From Methanocorpusculum sp. (GTDB taxonomy: Archaea > Halobacteriota > Methanomicrobia > Methanomicrobiales > Methanocorpusculaceae), in NCBI GenBank assembly GCA_029987245.1, contig DALTWG010000026.1, forward strand, positions 1 through 23,791: 23,791 bases of DNA, read 5' to 3'. A program made the position numbers and the translations under genes. Positions 15,479 through 23,081 of the stretch are shown piece by piece (the stretch's first letter is position 1; each line of letters begins with the position of its first letter). The notes beneath the pieces were generated by a model. That model was given only the letters and a program-made list of their open reading frames with translations. It was not told the origin of the DNA and made no database searches.

Positions 15479-15482
15479 TTGG

Positions 15483-16013
15483 TTACCAGTAATCGTAATG
15501 TACGTGTTCTTCCGCATCCATCCGCTCCGGCGAGGATGCAGGCGGCATTCCTTCCCCTACGGCTAAAATTGCAACCGGCCTGATATGGCCCTGCAGTTCC
15601 AGCGCCTCTTTGACCTCCGTTTCATCAAACTGCCCTATCCAGCAGGTATGAAGCCGAAGGGCATGCGCCGCAAGCTGCATATACGATGCTGCAATTGTTG
15701 CATCCTGCACCGCATACAAAATCCCCCGCTCGCCAAAGCGCGACATCGCACGCACATAATTTGCGCAGACAACAAATGCACACCCGCTTGTAATAACCTG
15801 CTGCTGACCGCCGCAGGCATCAGAGAGCAGCTCCAGCTGACTTTCATCGGTTACCGCAACCACATCCCAGGACTCCAGATTTCCCGCCGTAGGAGCGGTT
15901 TTTGCCGCAGCCATCATATAATCCTTGTCCTGCTCGGTTACCACGCACTCACCGCAGTACTCACGCACCGACCTGCGCGTGGAAAGAAAACTTAAGAAAT
16001 CATCCGGGTCCAT
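15483..16013 (-). CDS. nitroreductase-family flavoprotein
   Basis: A 176-residue protein of the FMN-dependent nitroreductase fold. The N-terminal helix ends in STRRSVREY (11-19), whose arginines and serine contact FMN phosphate. APTAGNLESWDVVAV (40-54) is the conserved second FMN loop. ATIAASYMQLAAHALRLHTCWIG carries the central dimer helix, and PVAILAVGEG the C-terminal strand. Members oxidise NAD(P)H or other donors and reduce nitro compounds, quinones or flavins; the substrate here is unknown. The start codon touches the stop of the helical protein upstream (TAAATG), so the two are one transcription unit. Length is normal for short archaeal members. Confidence 0.88.
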   Translation of the reverse strand: MDPDDFLSFLSTRRSVREYCGECVVTEQDKDYMMAAAKTAPTAGNLESWDVVAVTDESQLELLSDACGGQQQVITSGCAFVVCANYVRAMSRFGERGILYAVQDATIAASYMQLAAHALRLHTCWIGQFDETEVKEALELQGHIRPVAILAVGEGMPPASSPERMDAEEHVHYDYW

Positions 16014-16376
16014 TTAGACAAGTCCGTTTGCAGAAAGAACCTCGAACGCTTCAACCGCCGCATTGGTTACGGGAATCATCGCCTCTCCTGCCTTGTCGCA
16101 GGCAAGCCCGAACTGGTTTGTGTCGGCAAGGTCCATTACCTCTTTTAACAGTTCCGCTGCTTTGGAAAACTCCGTGCACCCCGTCTGCTCCGCAGCACGC
16201 TGCGTGTCGCCTGCAAGTACGTCCATTAACGTGACAAGCATGTATTTTGCCCCTACCTTCTGGTCCTTTTTCAGATTGGTAATAGTCGTCATCTGATGCG
16301 CAATCATCATTATGTCCAGTTTCAGACGCTCGCTTTCATGGTACTGCAAAAGCGCCTGCTTAGGTGTAAGTGTCAT
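16014..16376 (-). CDS. conserved helical protein, unknown function
   Basis: A 120-residue, mainly alpha-helical soluble protein, with helices around ALLQYHESERLKLDIMMIAHQ, TEFSKAAELLKEVMDLAD and GEAMIPVTNAAVEAFEVL. There is no catalytic or metal motif (only two cysteines, C67 and C93). The layout resembles a small four-helix bundle. It is directly joined to the nitroreductase gene with no spacer, which suggests the two products are needed together. I do not recognise the family and assign no function. Confidence 0.7.
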   Translation of the reverse strand: MTLTPKQALLQYHESERLKLDIMMIAHQMTTITNLKKDQKVGAKYMLVTLMDVLAGDTQRAAEQTGCTEFSKAAELLKEVMDLADTNQFGLACDKAGEAMIPVTNAAVEAFEVLSANGLV

Positions 16377-16421
16377 AGAATAGTGTTGGTCGTAAAAGAA
16401 TATGAGGTTAATGATACAGAA

Positions 16422-16745
16422 TTACTGTTTTTTAAAGAGCCGGCTTTGCTTTGCCGCCTCGGTCTGTTTATTCTGCATATCAACCATGTGATGCATAACC
16501 CGGATTTCCTTTTTCAAATCATCAATCGTGCGCATTAAATTGTCTATATTTCTCTGCATCCGCTCAGCCTCGCGGAAATCGCGGTTCACCGGCGGGGCGA
16601 CAAAACCTTCTGTCTCTGCTTTCAGCAGGCCCGCCTCGATTAAGCGAAGAACCGCTTCGTTTCGGTCAATATCCTGCGATTTGCTAAATTCGTCTATGCG
16701 TCCGGATAATTCCGGGTCCAAAGTAAAAGATAATCTGACTGCCAT
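16422..16745 (-). CDS. ribbon-helix-helix DNA-binding protein with coiled coil
   Basis: A 107-residue protein. Residues 1-41 (MAVRLSFTLDPELSGRIDEF, then a helix and IDRNEAVLRLIEAGL) have the strand-helix-helix pattern of CopG/Arc-type regulators, in which the first strand reads bases in the major groove as a dimer. After a Pro-containing linker (FVAPPVNRD), residues 55-97 form a heptad-like coiled coil, and the tail is basic (QSRLFKKQ). A coiled coil of this length is more than a minimal repressor needs and could mediate tetramer formation or partner binding. It starts 6 nt after the upstream gene and is probably part of the PAN operon. Target DNA unknown; autoregulation is possible. Confidence 0.75.
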   Translation of the reverse strand: MAVRLSFTLDPELSGRIDEFSKSQDIDRNEAVLRLIEAGLLKAETEGFVAPPVNRDFREAERMQRNIDNLMRTIDDLKKEIRVMHHMVDMQNKQTEAAKQSRLFKKQ

Positions 16746-16751
16746 AATTAT

Positions 16752-17171
16752 TCAGGGCTGCTGGGCAAGCAGCCCCCATACATGAAATGTCTGCACCGCA
16801 TCAGCCGGGAGCGGGACTCCCGCCGGAACACGGATGCATTCACCGTTTTCAAGAATACATACAAAGAACTCAAAGTTCCAGCCCGGCGTCAGAATGACAG
16901 AACGGGTCTCATACGCCTCCCGGGCAAGTTCGCGTGTGATGTATACATGATGGTCGGCATCTTCAATGAGCACGTCCGCCATGTAGCGCATAATGTACCA
17001 GCGGATTTCATTTATGATGGAAAGCGCATTCGAGACGGTCGAGACCTCGAGCGTCACCCCGTAATCCGTGCGCTTCGGATGATAAAAGCGCAGAATATGA
17101 CGGCTGGTCTCGGATTCGGATAAAATCCGGTAGAGGTCAAGATCTTTTTTGGCGATGCACTGTACTTTCAT
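16752..17171 (-). CDS. conserved protein linked to PAN
   Basis: A 139-residue mixed alpha/beta protein beginning MKVQCIAKKDLDLYRILSES. The centre contains a charged region (SRHILRFYHPKRTDYGVTLE) and a hydrophobic helix (SIINEIRWYIMRYMADVLIE), and the end is Pro-rich. There is no membrane segment and no known catalytic motif. Its ATG immediately follows the PAN stop codon (TAAATG), so it is translationally coupled to the proteasome ATPase. It could be an adaptor or assembly partner, but this rests on position only. Family not recognised. Confidence 0.7.
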   Translation of the reverse strand: MKVQCIAKKDLDLYRILSESETSRHILRFYHPKRTDYGVTLEVSTVSNALSIINEIRWYIMRYMADVLIEDADHHVYITRELAREAYETRSVILTPGWNFEFFVCILENGECIRVPAGVPLPADAVQTFHVWGLLAQQP

Positions 17172-18473
17172 TTAGATATACATCCGGTCTGCAGCGGATT
17201 CACTTCCCTCGGGGTTGCGTATTTTTCTGATTGCCTGCATGAAGTAGTCGCCGGTAATCATGTCGCTTTCATTTCTGATTGCAAGCATTCCAGCCTCGCG
17301 GCAGATTGCTTCAATCTGGGCGCCGGTAAGCCCGTCGGTTAAGTGCACCAGTTCTTCAAAGTCCACGTCTTTCAAGCTTTTCGCGGCCTGCATTTTGCGG
17401 GTGTGGACTTTGAAAATCTGCAGCCGTGCGTCTGAGGTGGGCTCCGGAATTTTAATCAGGCGGTCAAAGCGGCCCGGGCGCATAAGGGCAGCATCCAGCA
17501 TGTCAGCGCGGTTTGTCGCCGCCATTATTCTGATGTTGCCGCGGTTGTTGAAGCCGTCCATTTCGGCCAAAAGCTGCATTAAGGTTCTCTGGACCTCGGC
17601 AGAGCCGGAGGTGCCGTCATTGGTTCTGGTGGTGCCGACTGCATCTATTTCGTCGATGAATACGACTACGCCGTCGGATTTTGCGGCCAGGTCGCGCGCC
17701 AGTTCAAAGAGGTCGCGCACCAGCTGCGCCCCCTCGCCTATGTATTTGTGCACCAGTTCGGAGCCCGCTAAGCGCAGGAAGGGCACGCCTGCGTTGTTTG
17801 CAACGGCTTTTGCAATCAGTGTCTTGCCGGTTCCGGGCGGACCGTATAAAAGCACGCCTTTGGGCGGAATGACGCCGAAGCGCTCAAAGGCTTCGGGGCG
17901 GGTTAAGGGGTATTCGACCGCTTCGCGGACTTCAACGATTTCATCTTTGAGGCCGCCGATGTCGTCGAAGGTGGTGGTCGGTTTTTCCTCGAGTTCCATT
18001 ACCTTGACACGGGAGTCAAGGGTGTTTCCGAGGATTTTTACGACGGAAAGCGTGTTGTTTACCGCGACTTTGGTGCCGGATTTGATTTCGGTGTAGAGTG
18101 CCGGGTTGCAGACGGTGACATATTCCTGGTTGTTTCCCTGCTGGCGCAGATACAGTTCGTTGCCGGGCAGTTTTTCGAGGACGACGGCAACAAAGAGGGG
18201 GAGGCGTTTGAGCTGGCTGTTTTCTTTTTTCAGCTGCATATTCTCCATAGCGAGTTTGCTGTTGGAGTGTTTGAGAGCGTTGTTTTCTGCGCGTGTGTCG
18301 TTTAAGAGGGTGTGAAGGGTTTTGTTTTCGGTGCGCAGAATTTCGGTTTCCGTTGCGTATTGTTCTATTTGTCTGCGTAATTCTGCCGCTGTTGGTTTTG
18401 CGGCGGTTTTGGCTTTCGTGTTTTTCGCAGGTGTTTCTCCCGGGTTATTGGGTATTGGCGTGCTCTGGTCCAT
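17172..18473 (-). CDS. pan: proteasome-activating nucleotidase
   Basis: A 433-residue AAA ATPase that unfolds proteins and feeds them to the 20S proteasome. Residues 29-92 form the N-terminal coiled coil, ending at LKRLPLFVAVV, whose proline (P92) matches the conserved cis-proline of PAN. An OB domain covers about 93-160. The AAA module has Walker A GPPGTGKT (211-218), Walker B VFIDEIDA (271-278), and MRPGRFDR (331-338) with the arginine fingers. The last three residues, M431-Y432-I433, are an HbYX motif, which docks into the proteasome and opens its gate. The first 28 residues are a Thr/Ala/Lys-rich, probably disordered extension. It is the first gene of its operon, with a TATA box at 18501-18510. 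Confidence 0.96.
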   Translation of the reverse strand: MDQSTPIPNNPGETPAKNTKAKTAAKPTAAELRRQIEQYATETEILRTENKTLHTLLNDTRAENNALKHSNSKLAMENMQLKKENSQLKRLPLFVAVVLEKLPGNELYLRQQGNNQEYVTVCNPALYTEIKSGTKVAVNNTLSVVKILGNTLDSRVKVMELEEKPTTTFDDIGGLKDEIVEVREAVEYPLTRPEAFERFGVIPPKGVLLYGPPGTGKTLIAKAVANNAGVPFLRLAGSELVHKYIGEGAQLVRDLFELARDLAAKSDGVVVFIDEIDAVGTTRTNDGTSGSAEVQRTLMQLLAEMDGFNNRGNIRIMAATNRADMLDAALMRPGRFDRLIKIPEPTSDARLQIFKVHTRKMQAAKSLKDVDFEELVHLTDGLTGAQIEAICREAGMLAIRNESDMITGDYFMQAIRKIRNPEGSESAADRMYI

Positions 18474-18500
18474 ATATTACATTTTTATTTGTGTTATGGG

Positions 18501-18510
18501 TTTATATTTT
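18501..18510 (-). promoter_or_regulatory. TATA box of pan
   Basis: The minus strand reads AAAATATAAA, centred about 32 nt before the ATG at 18473, predicting a leader of roughly 7 nt. It lies in a 130-nt divergent region shared with the plus-strand gene at 18604. Confidence 0.55.
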
Positions 18511-18570
18511 CTCTGATAGGGCACCTCAGGCGTGCGGGGTGCAGTACTTTTTGGATGATGCAAAAGCAAA

Positions 18571-18580
18571 GGTATTATAG
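18571..18580 (+). promoter_or_regulatory. TATA-like box of the small membrane protein gene
   Basis: GGTATTATAG is centred about 28 nt before the ATG at 18604. This supports 18604 rather than the in-frame ATG at 18583 as the start. Confidence 0.4.
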
Positions 18581-18603
18581 GTTTGTATGCAATATTATAT
18601 TTT

Positions 18604-18915
18604 ATGAGTGAAAATACTGAGGCAGACAATAAGAAATCGGTTATTGCTTTTGTTCTGGCTATTGCAGGAATTATCGTTGCGGTAATCGGCTACGCTCTTG
18701 TTTTCCTGGGCGTTATCGATTCTTCCAATTCGTGGGGAAAACTTGTTATTCCTTTAATTGGTATCGCAATCACAGGTATTGGCGGTACCATGGCTCAGGG
18801 CATGAAGAAGAAGGGCGAGGGAAACATGGCATTAAACAAGGCATCCGGTATTCTCGAATGGGTACTGCTGGTGATTGTCGTGGTTTCCATTGTGCTGATT
18901 AACTTTGTTAAGTAA
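18604..18915 (+). CDS. small three-helix membrane protein
   Basis: A 103-residue protein starting MSENTEADNKKS. Three hydrophobic segments follow: SVIAFVLAIAGIIVAVIGYALVFL, LVIPLIGIAITGIGGTM, and ILEWVLLVIVVVSIVLINFV. A basic loop (GMKKKGEG) lies between the second and third. It has no known motif. It is transcribed divergently from PAN from its own promoter and ends in a T8 terminator, so it is a single-gene unit. Function unknown. Confidence 0.75.
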   Translation: MSENTEADNKKSVIAFVLAIAGIIVAVIGYALVFLGVIDSSNSWGKLVIPLIGIAITGIGGTMAQGMKKKGEGNMALNKASGILEWVLLVIVVVSIVLINFVK

Positions 18916-18925
18916 ACACATCATC

Positions 18926-18933
18926 TTTTTTTT
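18926..18933 (+). terminator. T-tract terminator
   Basis: Eight T begin 11 nt after the stop of the small membrane protein gene. Confidence 0.5.
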
Positions 18934-18997
18934 ACCTTTCCGCATTCAATCTTTCCGGCTTTCCTCATTTCGTTTCCCGATGCATGAAAGCGGAATG

Positions 18998-19005
18998 TTT
19001 TATAT
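18998..19005 (+). promoter_or_regulatory. TATA box of tRNA-Thr
   Basis: TTTTATAT lies 30-37 nt upstream of the first base of the tRNA. With normal archaeal spacing, transcription would start a few nucleotides before the mature 5' end. Confidence 0.6.
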
Positions 19006-19034
19006 GGTGGAAGACCAATGTATTAAGGTAAATT

Positions 19035-19106
19035 GCCGTTGTGGCTTAGGGGTATAGCGGCTGATTTGTAATCAGCAGGCCGGGGGTTCAAATCCCTCCA
19101 GCGGCT
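19035..19106 (+). tRNA. tRNA-Thr, anticodon TGT
   Basis: A 72-nt cloverleaf without introns. Acceptor arm GCCGTTG pairs with CAGCGGC (one G-T wobble). The anticodon stem GCTGA/TCAGC encloses the loop TTTGTAA, giving anticodon TGT, which reads ACA. The T arm is GGGGG-TTCAAAT-CCCTC. The discriminator base is T, as in many archaeal threonine tRNAs, and CCA is not encoded. A T-rich stretch (19117-19124) follows as a terminator. Confidence 0.93.
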
Positions 19107-19211
19107 TAAAAACCTTGTTTTCTTAATCCCTGTCATATATTGTATCATTTCAGCATTTTCCTTTAGCACTTTACCTCTGTTCTTATTACTCTGAAAAGCC
19201 AATATATATGC

Positions 19212-20315
19212 ATGGAAAATGTATACATTGCCCGTGCGGGCGGGATTTCGGTCAAACGCAACACCGAACATAAAATCCGCGCTCTGCTCAAAGCTGCCGG
19301 TCTTGAAAATCATATCTCCTTAGGCGACCTTACCGCGGTCAAAGTCCATTTCGGCGAGCGCGGAAACGATGCATTTGTGCCTGCGCTTTCCGTTGCGCCG
19401 GTCATTGACGCAATTAAAGATGCCGGAGGAAAGCCGTTTGTTACCGATGCAAACACGCTGTACATTGGCGAACGCAGAAATGCAGTGGACCATGCCAAAA
19501 TCGCCGCAGTCCACGGCTTTACCTGGCCGGTTATCGACTGTCCGGTTATCATTGCAGACGGCCTGAAAGGCGACAATTACCGCGATGTGCAGATTTACGG
19601 CAAACATTTTGATTCGGTGAAGGTGGCAGCAGAAATTGCATCTGCCGACGCACTGGTCGTTGTTTCGCATTTCAAGGGGCATGAGGTCGCAGGTTTCGGC
19701 GGCGCGCTGAAAAACTTAGGCATGGGATGCGCCGCGGTGCCGGGTAAGCGCGAACAGCACACAACGCGGCCGTATGTGAAAGAGGATAAGTGCGTAACCT
19801 GCGGGGCGTGTATGAATGCGTGCCCTGAGTTTGCGATTCAGATGGGAGGCGCGTGTATTGAGTTTAATTATGATCAGTGCATCGGCTGTCTGATGTGCAT
19901 GAATACCTGTCCGGAAAATGCGATTGACCTTGACTGGCAGGATGACGGCGTTACGTTTATCGAGCGGATGATTGACTATGCGGCCGGGGCGGTTGCAAAC
20001 AAGACGGGAAAGACGCTGTTTATCAATTTCCTCACCAATATTACGCCGCACTGCGACTGCTGCATGTGGGCGGATACACCGTTTGTGCCGGATATCGGCA
20101 TTCTCGCCTCGATTGACCCGGTGGCGCTGGACAGGGCGTGTTATGACCTGGTAAACAATGCTGCCGGAGTAAAGGGCAGTCTGCTTCCCGACCACCATGA
20201 ATGCGGTGAAGAGAAGTTTACGCGCTTGTGGCCGGGAACGAGCCCGGAACTGCAGTTCAACTGTGCGGAGGAGCTTGGGATAGGAAAGAAGGAGTACCGG
20301 CTGATTGAGGTGTGA
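19212..20315 (+). CDS. DUF362 protein with two 4Fe-4S clusters
   Basis: A 367-residue iron-sulfur protein. Residues 1-185 and 245-350 are the DUF362 domain, with KVHFGERGND (44-53), a histidine-containing loop VVSHFKGHEVAGFGGALKNLG (150-170, split over a loop) and CDCC near 278-281. Inserted in it is a bacterial-type ferredoxin with cysteines at 194, 197, 200 and 204, and at 223, 226, 229 and 233, binding two 4Fe-4S clusters for electron transfer. The family is common in methanogens; the reaction is not established. The ATG at 19212 is 11 nt or less after ATATATAT, which is too close to serve as its TATA box; the promoter is probably the T/A-rich stretch near 19175-19190. Monocistronic and convergent with the ABCE1 gene. 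Confidence 0.88.
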   Translation: MENVYIARAGGISVKRNTEHKIRALLKAAGLENHISLGDLTAVKVHFGERGNDAFVPALSVAPVIDAIKDAGGKPFVTDANTLYIGERRNAVDHAKIAAVHGFTWPVIDCPVIIADGLKGDNYRDVQIYGKHFDSVKVAAEIASADALVVVSHFKGHEVAGFGGALKNLGMGCAAVPGKREQHTTRPYVKEDKCVTCGACMNACPEFAIQMGGACIEFNYDQCIGCLMCMNTCPENAIDLDWQDDGVTFIERMIDYAAGAVANKTGKTLFINFLTNITPHCDCCMWADTPFVPDIGILASIDPVALDRACYDLVNNAAGVKGSLLPDHHECGEEKFTRLWPGTSPELQFNCAEELGIGKKEYRLIEV

Positions 20316-20345
20316 AGCTGATAAAATTCACCCTTATTTAATAGA

Positions 20346-20448
20346 TTTTGTAGCTATTCACCCCCTCTATTTTTTTTGATATCTCATCCTTATACATAAG
20401 GATGCAATATCAAAAAACAGGAGGGGGGGCTGAATAGTTACAAAAAAA
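20346..20448. mobile_element. long near-palindrome, MITE-like
   Basis: About 100 nt fold back on themselves. The outer arms TGTAGCTATTCA (20349-20360) and TGAATAGTTACA (20431-20442) pair with one mismatch. Next come CCCCCTC against GAGGGGG, T7 against A6, GATAT against ATATC, and a centre of CATCCTTAT/ATAAGGATG with a 2-nt loop. Its right end is identical for 22 nt to 181-202. The form matches a non-autonomous element made of two inverted ends. It fills the gap between two convergent genes, ending right at the ABCE1 stop codon, where it may also terminate transcription in both directions. Confidence 0.6.
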
Positions 20449-22251
20449 TTACTCCGCCTCCGCCCCCGCTTCGGCGAGTTCTCCTTCCTTTGCATTATAA
20501 TAGTAATATTCCCCGGCCGACTTCTGCGCCCGGTCCAGATATGACCCCGGCTTGTTAATCCGCGGCCGCCCTGTCTTGTCGCGGCGGAAGGTAATGCCCA
20601 GATTCGACAGGAACAGGTTCATACCGTCCTTCATTTCAAACGGCCCCCTGGCAGTACCGGATTCTCCCGGAACCCCGTCGAAGACAAGCAGCCGCTCGGA
20701 AATCATATCGATGGTGTACATATCATGGTCAATGACCAGGACGCCCGCCTCCTTATCCTCCGCCGCACGCTTGATTACCTTCGTTGCAACAAGCCGCTGC
20801 TCGACATCAAGATGCGCACTCGGCTCATCCAGAATATACAAATCCGCGTCCCGCGACAGACAAAGCGCTATTGCAACCCGCTGCAGCTCGCCGCCGGAGA
20901 GATTTTTAATCTCCGACTGCAGAATCGGAATAATGCCGAGCGGCTCGAGCAGCTCATGCTGATAATACGACGTATCAAACCGCTTCGTCGCCGACCGCAG
21001 CAGGAACTCTACGGTATCAGACGAATCCGAGGTCACATACTGGGGCTTGTAGGAAACCGTAACCGTAGTGTCAAGTTTGCCCCCGTCCGGCGTTTCCACG
21101 CCGGCAAGAAGCTTTGCAAACGTAGATTTGCCGATACCGTTTGCACCGACAATGCCAAGCACCTCGCCCCGCCGGATTTCGCCGCCCGTTACGTCCAGTT
21201 TGAATCCCGGAAACGTCTTGGACATTTCGGGAATTTCCATCAGCACGTCGCGTTCCACATCCGATTCATGCCCGCGTGTCTCGAAAACGACTGCATAATC
21301 GCGGATACGCACGTTTTCCTCGTTGACGTAGCCTTCCAGATACTGATTGACACCGACGCGCACCCCCTTGGGACGGGTGATAATGCCAAAAGCCGCCGGT
21401 TTGCCGTAGGCGATGTGAATCGTTTCTGCAACCATGTCGAGAATGGCAATATCGTGCTCGACCATAATAACCGGGGCTTCGAGCGCAAGCTCCTGAATCA
21501 GGCGGGCGGCGGTCATTCTCTGGAAGATATCCAAAAACGGCGTTACTTCATCAAGGAAATAGAAATCCGCTTTCTTGCAGAGAGCTACTGCAAGTGCAAC
21601 ACGCTGCAGTTCGCCGCCGGATAAAACCGATAAGTCTTTTTCGACAACGGTTTCGAGCGTGAGCTCTTTTATGTAGTAGTCAAGTTTTCCGCGTTCATCG
21701 TTTGCTTTGAGCAAATCGAGGACCTTTCCTTTGAAGACTTTGGGAATGAAATCAATATACTGAGGTTTGATGGAGGTTTTTACCGATTTGGTCGAAACTT
21801 TCTGCAGGTAGTCGAGAAGTTCCGTACCGGCGTAGAATTTGAGAATCTCCTCCCAGGAGACTTCGCGCCCGAAGATGCCCAGATTCGGCTTAATCTGCCC
21901 GGAAAGAATTTTTACCGCGGTGGATTTGCCGATGCCGTTGGGGCCCAGTATTCCTGTCACTTTTCCCGCAACAGGCTGCGGCAGACCGTATAAAACAAAG
22001 GCGTTGGGCCCGTATCTGTTTACCGGGGTATCGAGTTCTTCGGGCAGCTGAATTATGTCGAGGGCCTCAAAGGGGCATTTTTTGATGCAGATGCCGCAGC
22101 CTACGCACAGCTCCTCAGATATCTGGGCCCGGCCGTTTTCGCCGATGACGATGGTTTCATCGCCGGTACGCACACGCGGGCAGTAGACAATGCATTCCTG
22201 CCCGCATTTGCGGGAGTGGCAGCGTTCTTTATGTACGATAGCTATTCTCAT
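20449..22251 (-). CDS. rli: ABCE1/RLI ribosome-recycling ATPase
   Basis: A 600-residue protein that splits post-termination ribosomes. The N-terminal iron-sulfur domain has cysteines 11, 16, 20, 24 and 49, 52, 55, 59 for two 4Fe-4S clusters. The first ABC domain has Walker A GPNGIGKS (103-110), signature LSGGE (210-214) and DEVTPFLD (234-241). The second has GANGIGKS (369-376), LSGGE (451-455) and DEPSAHLD (475-482). The Walker B of domain one (DEV) departs from the DEPS form of domain two and of many RLI proteins. The tail is Ala/Glu-rich. The gene lies 8 nt after the Fe-S/EMC6-like gene, in the same operon. Essential and universal in archaea. Confidence 0.96.
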   Translation of the reverse strand: MRIAIVHKERCHSRKCGQECIVYCPRVRTGDETIVIGENGRAQISEELCVGCGICIKKCPFEALDIIQLPEELDTPVNRYGPNAFVLYGLPQPVAGKVTGILGPNGIGKSTAVKILSGQIKPNLGIFGREVSWEEILKFYAGTELLDYLQKVSTKSVKTSIKPQYIDFIPKVFKGKVLDLLKANDERGKLDYYIKELTLETVVEKDLSVLSGGELQRVALAVALCKKADFYFLDEVTPFLDIFQRMTAARLIQELALEAPVIMVEHDIAILDMVAETIHIAYGKPAAFGIITRPKGVRVGVNQYLEGYVNEENVRIRDYAVVFETRGHESDVERDVLMEIPEMSKTFPGFKLDVTGGEIRRGEVLGIVGANGIGKSTFAKLLAGVETPDGGKLDTTVTVSYKPQYVTSDSSDTVEFLLRSATKRFDTSYYQHELLEPLGIIPILQSEIKNLSGGELQRVAIALCLSRDADLYILDEPSAHLDVEQRLVATKVIKRAAEDKEAGVLVIDHDMYTIDMISERLLVFDGVPGESGTARGPFEMKDGMNLFLSNLGITFRRDKTGRPRINKPGSYLDRAQKSAGEYYYYNAKEGELAEAGAEAE

Positions 22252-22259
22252 AGGTTATC

Positions 22260-22991
22260 TCATGCGAGGGTGGATGCATACATGGTCAAAAGCATGGTCC
22301 AGGAGAGGAACCAGCAGCAGACGGTCATGAATCCCTGGTAGAACCAGTCTTTTTTGCCCATTGCATCCAGGTCGATTTTTTTGATGAACATGAAGATGGA
22401 TTTCTGGATGACGATGGCAAGGACCACGGTTAACAGACCGATTACCGCCATGGGCTGTACGAAGGTCTCCGCCTCAGGCGTGCCGGAAAGGTAAAATGAA
22501 GCGATACCGGCGAGTAATCCCAGGACACAGGCGATACCTGTTCTGATAACGCGCTCCACATGGCGGCTGCGTTTTCCGGCGAGTTTTTCCTCCGGCGTTA
22601 ACTTGCGTTTGGGCGGCGCTGTCTTTTTAGGCGGTGCTTGTGCTTGCGCTGCCTGGGTCTGCTGTTCTGCGGCGGCCTGTGAGGGGGCGGTCTGTTTTGC
22701 GTCTGCAGCGCTCTTTTCTGCGTCGGCGGACGCCGCCGCCTGCGCGGCCTCGGCTTTGCCAATGTCGGCCGCCGTTTTTTCCTGGACGAAGACCATTTCG
22801 ATTGCTTTTTCACGGCATATGCGAACGCATTTGCCGCAGCCGTTGCATAATTCTTCGTTCACGGTTGCTTTTTTATTGCGGCCGATGAAGATAACCGGCT
22901 GCGCTTTTGTCGAGCGGGGGCAGAAGCGCACACAGCGGTTGCACATCGATGTGTCGCACTTTTCTTTTTTTATTCTTGCTACCTGCATCAT
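22260..22991 (-). CDS. RLI-type Fe-S domain fused to an EMC6-like membrane domain
   Basis: A 243-residue protein in three parts. Residues 1-68 copy the iron-sulfur domain of the adjacent ABCE1: ARIKKEKC, C12, C17, C20, C24, then EELCNGCGKCVRIC with C49, C52, C55, C59. Residues 72-130 are an Ala/Gln/Lys linker, probably disordered. Residues 145-243 hold three membrane helices (about 150-168, 178-200, 217-237), with QKSIFMFIKKI and KKDWFYQGFMTVCCWFLSWT matching my memory of archaeal EMC6-like proteins. EMC6 is part of the membrane-protein insertase. It is first in the operon with ABCE1. Inferred role: linking ribosome recycling, or the iron-sulfur state, to the membrane. Start could be either of two adjacent ATGs. 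Confidence 0.82.
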   Translation of the reverse strand: MMQVARIKKEKCDTSMCNRCVRFCPRSTKAQPVIFIGRNKKATVNEELCNGCGKCVRICREKAIEMVFVQEKTAADIGKAEAAQAAASADAEKSAADAKQTAPSQAAAEQQTQAAQAQAPPKKTAPPKRKLTPEEKLAGKRSRHVERVIRTGIACVLGLLAGIASFYLSGTPEAETFVQPMAVIGLLTVVLAIVIQKSIFMFIKKIDLDAMGKKDWFYQGFMTVCCWFLSWTMLLTMYASTLA

Positions 22992-23020
22992 ACGGGGAAA
23001 TTACCTCAGTTGTAAATGCT

Positions 23021-23030
23021 GTAATAATAT
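23021..23030 (-). promoter_or_regulatory. TATA-like box of the Fe-S/EMC6-ABCE1 operon
   Basis: The minus strand reads AATATTATTA, centred about 34 nt before the ATG at 22991. A GAGG about 15 nt before the start is a possible but distant ribosome site. Confidence 0.4.
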
Positions 23031-23081
23031 TGGTTTTACTCAGGTATTAGTGTGGTGTTTTGAAAAAGGCGGGCGGGGGTG

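Noticed and set aside
17260..18096. 278-codon plus-strand frame opposite PAN
   Set aside because: Fully antisense to the PAN AAA domain and low-complexity Ser/Arg-rich; a shadow frame.
18521..18546. GCACC...GGTGC hairpin between pan and the membrane protein gene
   Set aside because: Only five pairs with a long loop and no T-tract; too weak to call a terminator or operator.
19023..19313. Minus-strand frame of 96 codons containing SRWRDLNPRPADYKSAA
   Set aside because: This is the well-known false protein produced by reading a tRNA gene backwards; it lies over tRNA-Thr and the start of the DUF362 gene.
20725..21624. 299-codon plus-strand frame opposite ABCE1
   Set aside because: Antisense to both ATPase domains, with no recognisable motif; a shadow frame.
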